A stretch of DNA of 64,000 nt, from NCBI GenBank assembly GCA_934654835.1, contig CAKUGY010000006.1:47678-111677 (forward strand). The letters are read 5' to 3'. This stretch comes from an uncultured Collinsella sp. GTDB lineage: Bacteria > Actinomycetota > Coriobacteriia > Coriobacteriales > Coriobacteriaceae. Below are positions 59,267 through 64,000 of the stretch, in pieces. Made by a program: the position numbers and the translations under genes. How positions within the stretch are numbered: the stretch's first letter is position 1; the number at the start of each line of letters is the position of its first letter. The notes beneath the pieces were generated by a model, which saw nothing but the letters and a program-made list of their open reading frames with translations, made no database searches and was not told the DNA's origin.

Positions 59267-59981
59267 GCATATCCTCCGTGGCGTCACCGGCGGCTAGGGT
59301 ATCCCCGTCCTCGACTGCCTCAACATCCTCAACATCGGTATCGAGCAGTTCGCGCTCTTCGTCCAGGTCCTCGACCTGCTCCTCGAGCGTGGACTGAATG
59401 CTGCGGCCGCTCAGGCGCTCGCGGATAAACTGACGCGACTGCTCGTCGGGGGCAAACTGCTCCAGATCGGGCAGGTCACGGGTGGAGCGCAGGCCGAACT
59501 TCTCGAGGAAGGCGTTAGTCGTGCCGTAGATGATGGCCTGACCGCGCTGGGGGTCGCGGCCGAGCTCGCGCACCAGGCCCTTGTCCACGAGCGACGCGAT
59601 GACGCCGTCGGAGTTGACGCCGCGGATGCCCTTGACCACCTCGCGTGTGACGGGCTGGTGGTAGGCGATCACGGCGAGCGTCTCGAGCGCGGCCTGCGAC
59701 AGCTTTTGCGTGTCCCAGCTCAGCACATAGGCTTCGACCACGTCGTGGTAGGCGGGGTGCGTAAACAGGCGCCAGCCGCCGGCGACCTCGCGCAGCTGAA
59801 AGCCGCGGTTGGCCTCCTCGTACTCAACCTTGAGCTCGGCCAGCAGCGATGCGCACTCGCCGGGGGCGATATCAAGCGCACCTGCCAGCGCAGGGGCGCT
59901 CACGGGGTCGCTCGAGACCAGCAGCAACGCCTCGAGGGCGCCCTTGAGGCTGTTTGCCTCCAGCGTGGAAAGGTTTGACAT
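59253..59981 (-). CDS. scpB: segregation and condensation protein B
   Basis: A 242-residue ScpB with tandem winged helices (ALEALLLVSSDPVSAPALAGAL, then ALETLAVIAYHQPVTREVVKGIRGV) and an acidic tail. ScpB binds ScpA in the SMC complex that compacts chromosomes. It begins 12 bases after scpA and overlaps rluB at its end. Confidence 0.95.
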   Translation of the reverse strand: MSNLSTLEANSLKGALEALLLVSSDPVSAPALAGALDIAPGECASLLAELKVEYEEANRGFQLREVAGGWRLFTHPAYHDVVEAYVLSWDTQKLSQAALETLAVIAYHQPVTREVVKGIRGVNSDGVIASLVDKGLVRELGRDPQRGQAIIYGTTNAFLEKFGLRSTRDLPDLEQFAPDEQSRQFIRERLSGRSIQSTLEEQVEDLDEERELLDTDVEDVEAVEDGDTLAAGDATEDMHDEN

Positions 59982-59993
59982 GGTTGGTCGCTC

Positions 59994-60803
59994 CTATTCG
60001 GTGAGCTCGGGGCCCTCGCCGGGCACGTAGGCCTCGGCGCCCTCGACGCGGTTGATGCGGATGGTGCCAAAGATCTCGTCCTGGCTCAGCGTGAGCGAGC
60101 CGCGCTTGGCGAGCTCCAGCATGGCCAAAAAGGTGACGACGAGCTGCTCGGTGGTGGCGTCGCCGTCCAGCAGCTCGCGGAAGGTGCAGGTTTGGTGCGC
60201 CATGGTAAAGCGGTCGACCGAGGCAACGGTCAGGTCGAGCGGCACACGATGCGGCGCCACGTGCTCGGCCTCCAGCAAGAAGGTCTGTCGCTTGCCGTCC
60301 AGATCGGCGCAGATGACCGCCAGGCCACGCAGGGTGATGCCGGCCAGGTAGTCGGGCATCAGGCCCAGAAACTCGGGGTCGGGGCCGGCCACGCGCGGAT
60401 GCATGCGGCTTTCGGCCTGCATGCGGGCGCCGAGGGCCGCCGCCGCGCCCTTAAACTGCTTGTAGGCGATCAGGCGCTGGATCAGGACCTCGCGCAGGGC
60501 GTCGCCGTCGAGCGCGCTGAGCTCCTCGAGATCTTCGTCGTCCTCGTCATCGTCGATGGTTTTGCTCGGGGCCTCCTGGGGCACCAGCGAGGCGGCCTTA
60601 ATGTCCAAAAGGGTTGCCGCGACCAGCAGAAAGTCGCTCGCTACGTCCAGGTCCAGCGCCTCGATGCGCTCGGCCTCGGCGAGGTATTGCTCGGCCACCT
60701 CGCTAATAGAGATGGCGCCGATATCTACTTTTTGGCGGGTTACCAGCTGCAGCAGCAGGTCGAACGGTCCGCTGTAGACCTGCGTCGACACGCGATACGA
60801 CAT
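59994..60803 (-). CDS. scpA: segregation and condensation protein A (kleisin)
   Basis: A 269-residue kleisin: FDLLLQLVTRQKVDIGAISI at the N-terminus binds SMC; the C-terminal winged helix (LTLSQDEIFGTIRI) binds the SMC head; the middle segment binds ScpB. AAAGGAGG precedes the ATG. A small hairpin GCGCC-TTCGC-GGCGC (60822-60836) lies in its upstream region. Confidence 0.94.
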   Translation of the reverse strand: MSYRVSTQVYSGPFDLLLQLVTRQKVDIGAISISEVAEQYLAEAERIEALDLDVASDFLLVAATLLDIKAASLVPQEAPSKTIDDDEDDEDLEELSALDGDALREVLIQRLIAYKQFKGAAAALGARMQAESRMHPRVAGPDPEFLGLMPDYLAGITLRGLAVICADLDGKRQTFLLEAEHVAPHRVPLDLTVASVDRFTMAHQTCTFRELLDGDATTEQLVVTFLAMLELAKRGSLTLSQDEIFGTIRINRVEGAEAYVPGEGPELTE

Positions 60804-60853
60804 CTTCGACCTCCTTTGACGGCGCCTTCGCGGCGCGGTTTGGGTGCATGTTG

Positions 60854-60872
60854 CGACCGTTTTGCACGGTCG
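60854..60872. terminator. small hairpin between the site-2 protease gene and scpA
   Basis: CGACCGT (60854-60860) pairs with ACGGTCG (60866-60872). No T-run on either strand, so termination is doubtful. Confidence 0.3.
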
Positions 60873-60887
60873 ACCTGTAAGTTTACC

Positions 60888-61571
60888 TTAGATGCCGGCG
60901 ATTGCGAAGCTGAGCAACTGCTCTGCCAGCGGATACACGGTAACGTCGAAATAGCGGCCGATCACGTCGATGCCAGTCCACATGGGCAGCAGATAGAGCA
61001 CGATGATGAGGATGGGCATGGCATATTGCTGCAGACGGTAGTAGTTGGCGAGCGCTTTGCCTTTGAGGAACGGGACGATGATCGACGAGCCGTCGAGCGG
61101 TGGGATCGGGATGAGGTTAAAGAACGCGAGTGACAGGTTAACCACGATAAAGGTGGCGCCGAAGTTCATGATTTGGGACGCCGCGGCAAAGGACATGCTG
61201 GTGTAGAGGTTGCCATAGGCCAGGTGCATGAGAGCTGCGGCGAGGCACGCGAGCGCGATGTTCGATGCGGGGCCGGCCGCGCTCACCAGGACCTCATCGC
61301 GCTTGGGGTGCTTGAGGTTGTTGAGGTAGACGGGCACCGGCTTGGCGAAGGCGAACACCGGGCCGCCGGCGGCAAGCATAAGCAGCGGCAGGATGATGGT
61401 GCCAAACGGGTCGATGTGGTTGAGCGGGTTGAGTGAGACGCGGCCGCGCGAACGGGCCGTCTTGTCGCCGAGTGCCCAGGCCGCGGCGGCGTGCGCGCTC
61501 TCGTGGATGACGATACCGACGATGACGGCGACGGCGCTGGCGAGCAGGTTCATGAAGTAGCTGCTGGACAT
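60888..61571 (-). CDS. site-2 protease-like M50 family membrane metalloprotease
   Basis: A 227-residue polytopic protease with HExxH (His23-Glu24-Ser-Ala-His27) in the first span, NPLNHIDPFGT, and the third zinc ligand in NLIPIPPLDGS. The short form without a PDZ domain is the Rv2625/YwhC type. Such proteins cleave membrane substrates, for example anti-sigma factors; no substrate is evident here. It is 9 bases downstream of the small membrane gene and 84 bases upstream of scpA. Confidence 0.88.
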   Translation of the reverse strand: MSSSYFMNLLASAVAVIVGIVIHESAHAAAAWALGDKTARSRGRVSLNPLNHIDPFGTIILPLLMLAAGGPVFAFAKPVPVYLNNLKHPKRDEVLVSAAGPASNIALACLAAALMHLAYGNLYTSMSFAAASQIMNFGATFIVVNLSLAFFNLIPIPPLDGSSIIVPFLKGKALANYYRLQQYAMPILIIVLYLLPMWTGIDVIGRYFDVTVYPLAEQLLSFAIAGI

Positions 61572-61580
61572 GGCGCTTCC

Positions 61581-61877
61581 CTAGCGGACGCGGCGCGAGG
61601 CGCGCGTGAGCAGGTAGTCGGCCACAAAGAGGATGACGGCCACGATGGCGTAATCCAGGCGGAACACGCCGCCAAAGGGCGACGTGATGACGCCGTAGCC
61701 GGCGATGGCGCTCGGCAGCGCGCGGGAAAGCTCGACGACAAAACCGACGATCTGCAGCTTGGCGGTCAGGCCACTAAAGCACAGCAGCACGGTCATCGCG
61801 CTCATAAAGATGCCGCAGACGCGGCAGGCAATGGCAATGATGCTCATCGCCACGGCGGCGGCTTTACGAGAGTTCAC
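61581..61877 (-). CDS. small membrane protein of unknown function
   Basis: A 98-residue hydrophobic protein with about three membrane spans (about 8-50 and 74-91) and a basic C-terminus (TRASRRVR). I start it at the GTG at 61877 with GAGGAGG upstream; the longer frame is not supported. The start overlaps the end of the ABC-F gene by 14 bases. I recognise no family. Its position beside the site-2 protease gene makes a shared membrane role possible, nothing more. Confidence 0.6.
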   Translation of the reverse strand: MNSRKAAAVAMSIIAIACRVCGIFMSAMTVLLCFSGLTAKLQIVGFVVELSRALPSAIAGYGVITSPFGGVFRLDYAIVAVILFVADYLLTRASRRVR

Positions 61878-63900
61878 GTGCGGTCTCCTCCTCGATCTGG
61901 GTGGAAAGCTCGAGCCATTCGTCCTCGAGCTTGGGCAGCTCTTGCTTAAGGCCGTTATATTCCCCCAGTGCGGCGTTGAACTTATCCTGATCGGCATAAA
62001 GCTCTTCGCTTGCCATCAATTCCATAAGCTCGTCATAGCGGGCGCGCTTTTTGTCGAGCTCGGCCTCGATCTTCTTGAGCTGGTTGCGCACGCCCTTGAG
62101 CTTTTTATTGAGCGCGGCGCGGGCCTGGGCCTCGGCGCGCTTCTGCTCTTTGGTCTTTTTGCCCTCGGCCGGCTTGGGAGCGGCGGCGGGAGCACAGGCC
62201 TGGGCGACGCTGGCGGGCTTGGCGTTCTTGCCTGCGGACGTCGCGTTCTCCCCTGCCGCCTCGGCGGCGGCGCGGGCTGCGAGGTCCTCGCGCTTGTAGA
62301 GGTAGTAGTCGTAGTCGCCGTCGTAGACCGTGACCTTGCCGTCGCGGATGTCGATGACGCGGTTTGCCACGGCGCGCACCAGGTGCTCGTCGTGGCTGAT
62401 CAGCACGATGGTGCCGGGGAAGTTTTGCAGGGCGTTCTCGAGCATGTCCACCGAGTCGATGTCCAGGTGGTTGGTGGGCTCGTCCAGGCACAGAAGTGCC
62501 TCGGGGGCCACGAGCATCTTGGCCAGTGCCAGACGCGCCTTCTCGCCGCCGGAGAGGACGCGGACCTGCTTTTCGATGGAATCGTTGTCGCTAAAGAGGA
62601 AGGCTCCCAACAGGCTGCGCTGCTGCGGCACGGTCCACTTGGGCGTTACGGTGTCGATCTCTTGTAGGACGGTGTTGGACTCGGTCATGCCCTCGAGCGC
62701 GTGTTGTGCGTAGTAGGCAACGCCTACGTTGGTGCCCAAGTCGCGGGTGCCGGTGGTGGGCGGCTCCAGGCCGGCGAGGAGCTTCATGAGGGTGGACTTG
62801 CCGGCGCCATTGGGGCCGACGAGCGCCACGTGCTCGCCGCGGTAGAGCTTGAGGTCGATGTCGCTGTAGATGTGCTTGTTGCCGTAGGACTTGGATACGC
62901 CCTCGAGGCCTACGACCATGTCGCCGGAGCGCGGCGGGTCGGGGAACTTAAAGTCGATGTGCTTGTGGCCCTCGGGCAGGATGACGAGCTCTTTTTTGAT
63001 CTGCTCGATCTTGCGAATGCGCTCCTGGGCCTGGGCGGCCTTGGTGGGCTTGTAGCGGAACTTGTCAACGAATACCTGCATGTGGGCGATGTCGCGCTCC
63101 TGGGCGGCACGCTTGGCGCGCATCTGCTCCAGGTTGTCCTCGCGCTGCTTGAGGTAGCTGCTGTAGTTGCCGGTGTAGGTGGTCACGCGGCGGTTCTCGA
63201 GGGCGGCGACGTGGTCGACGCAGGCGTCCATGAAGGCGCGGTCGTGGCTGACGATGAGGACGGCGCCGTCGTAGCTGGCGATAAAGCCACGCAGCCACTG
63301 GACGCTTTCGAGGTCCAGGTGGTTGGTGGGCTCGTCCAGGAGTAGCAGGTCGGGGTGGCGCAGGAAGAGCTTGGCGAGCGCAATGCGCATCTGCCAGCCG
63401 CCCGAGAACTCGGAGCACGGGCGCTCAAAGTCGGTGACCTTAAAGCCCAGGCCGGACAGGATCTTGCGGGCGTTGCTCTCGAGCTCGTAGCCGCCCAGGT
63501 GCTCAAAGCGGTCCTGGACCTGGCCGTACTCGTTAAGGAGGGTGTCGACGTCCTTGCCTTGCTCGGAGAGCTCGGTGATCTGCGCCTGCAGCTCGTTGGC
63601 GCGCTCGCCCATGCAGCGGATTTCCTTGGCGGCAGCCATGACCTCGGCGAGGATGGTGGTGTCCTTGTGCTCCAGGTTGGTTTCCTGCTCTAGGTAGCCT
63701 ACCTGGCAGTCCTTAGCGTACTGGACCTGGCCGGCATCGGGGCTGTCGATGCCCATGATGATTTTGAGCAAGGTGGTCTTGCCGGCGCCGTTGGGACCCA
63801 CGAGTGCGAAGCGCTCGCCGGGGTTAATCTGGAAGGACGCGCCGCTAAAAAGGACGCGCGCGCCGAAGCTTTTTTCGATCTTGTCGACCAGAAGGATCAT
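61864..63900 (-). CDS. ABC-F family ATPase
   Basis: A 678-residue cytosolic protein with two ABC domains and no membrane spans. First: GPNGAGKTT, EFSGGW signature, LLLDEPTNHLD; second: GPNGAGKST, LSGGEKAR, LCLDEPTNHLD; plus the interdomain P-site linker and a long Ala/Lys-rich C-terminal coiled coil (about 560-678). ABC-F proteins bind the ribosomal E site and relieve stalling; the C-terminal extension resembles Uup/YdiF types, not known antibiotic-resistance forms. Start ATG 63900 has AAAGGCGG upstream. Confidence 0.92.
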   Translation of the reverse strand: MILLVDKIEKSFGARVLFSGASFQINPGERFALVGPNGAGKTTLLKIIMGIDSPDAGQVQYAKDCQVGYLEQETNLEHKDTTILAEVMAAAKEIRCMGERANELQAQITELSEQGKDVDTLLNEYGQVQDRFEHLGGYELESNARKILSGLGFKVTDFERPCSEFSGGWQMRIALAKLFLRHPDLLLLDEPTNHLDLESVQWLRGFIASYDGAVLIVSHDRAFMDACVDHVAALENRRVTTYTGNYSSYLKQREDNLEQMRAKRAAQERDIAHMQVFVDKFRYKPTKAAQAQERIRKIEQIKKELVILPEGHKHIDFKFPDPPRSGDMVVGLEGVSKSYGNKHIYSDIDLKLYRGEHVALVGPNGAGKSTLMKLLAGLEPPTTGTRDLGTNVGVAYYAQHALEGMTESNTVLQEIDTVTPKWTVPQQRSLLGAFLFSDNDSIEKQVRVLSGGEKARLALAKMLVAPEALLCLDEPTNHLDIDSVDMLENALQNFPGTIVLISHDEHLVRAVANRVIDIRDGKVTVYDGDYDYYLYKREDLAARAAAEAAGENATSAGKNAKPASVAQACAPAAAPKPAEGKKTKEQKRAEAQARAALNKKLKGVRNQLKKIEAELDKKRARYDELMELMASEELYADQDKFNAALGEYNGLKQELPKLEDEWLELSTQIEEETARELS

Positions 63901-63931
63901 GGTGCCGCCTTTGACCTTGAGTGCTGATATG

Positions 63932-63960
63932 AAAAAAGGCCCCAACTTGCGTTGGAGCCT
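63932..63960 (-). terminator. terminator of the downstream tRNA
   Basis: A 10-bp stem with one G-U pair (63951-63960 with 63937-63946 on minus), loop GCAA, then a run of six T. It ends transcription from the tRNA before the ABC-F gene. Confidence 0.92.
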
Positions 63961-63975
63961 CATTCAATGCTCGGG

Positions 63976-64000
63976 TGGAGACGAGGGGGATCGAACCCCT
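63976..64000 (-). tRNA. partial tRNA, 3' end only
   Basis: On the minus strand, a T arm AGGGG-TTCGATC-CCCCT is followed by the acceptor strand CGTCTCC and discriminator A. No CCA is encoded. The 5' acceptor GGAGACG would fit tRNA-Ser, but the anticodon lies outside the window, so identity is open. Confidence 0.75.

Overview
The window looks like a chromosomal housekeeping segment of a G+C-rich actinobacterium of the class Coriobacteriia, most likely Collinsella or a close relative (inference). The evidence is the codon choice; the LexA / LysM protein / NrdR arrangement and the FHA / MerR (FtsR-like) pair, both known from Actinobacteria; and a Bacillota-like recA - rny - spoVS - miaB order. 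I see no prophage, insertion sequence, CRISPR array or resistance gene. Genes are densely packed and many overlap by 1-20 bases.

Layout. 1-35003 is almost entirely on the plus strand: the end of comEC, holA, rpsT, lepA, dusB, hemW, two dnaJ-like genes, then mtaB-phoH-ybeY-dgkA-era-recO, rpsO, pnp, rnj, ftsK, a RodZ-like gene, yajQ, rimO, pgsA, cinA, recA, recX, rny, a GHKL ATPase gene, spoVS, miaB, miaA and hflX. 34988-37892 is the SOS and nucleotide locus: an acyltransferase-like membrane gene and lexA on minus, then the LysM division-inhibitor candidate, nrdR and dut on plus. 37893-38428 is a repeat-rich spacer with long palindromic elements. 38429-46741 holds a lipid glycosyltransferase gene, trxB, a DUF1836 regulator gene, degV, and a minus-strand run (pgsA-like, FHA, MerR, apt, NlpC/P60), plus tRNA-Pro. 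46822-63900 is one long minus-strand run: an ABC-F gene, a small membrane gene, a site-2 protease gene, scpA, scpB, rluB, cmk, plsC, ispH, a DUF512 radical SAM gene, der, plsY, gpsA, rpe, a cysteine desulfurase gene, nif3, a zinc-ribbon gene and coaBC. A partial tRNA ends the window.

How the genes fit together. RNA decay and processing (PNPase, RNase J, RNase Y, YbeY) and tRNA/ribosome modification (MtaB, RimO, MiaB, MiaA, DusB, RluB) are heavily represented, as are ribosome-associated GTPases (LepA, Era, HflX, Der). Phospholipid synthesis runs GpsA to PlsY to PlsC to two PgsA-type enzymes, with DgkA for lipid recycling. Chromosome segregation and division are covered by FtsK, ScpA/ScpB, RodZ and the FtsR-like MerR protein. 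The SOS circuit is readable from sequence: LexA boxes of the form GAAC-N4-GTTC sit in the recA promoter and, in phased array, between lexA and the divergent LysM gene.

Most notable: palindromic elements in the dut-downstream spacer whose core is shared but whose long arms are different and self-complementary in each copy; three LexA sites spaced exactly 28 bp apart; a DnaJ homologue ending in membrane segments; a GHKL ATPase gene between rny and spoVS, where some relatives carry ymdB; and a recurrent GGG-TANNNT promoter signature without a clear -35 box.
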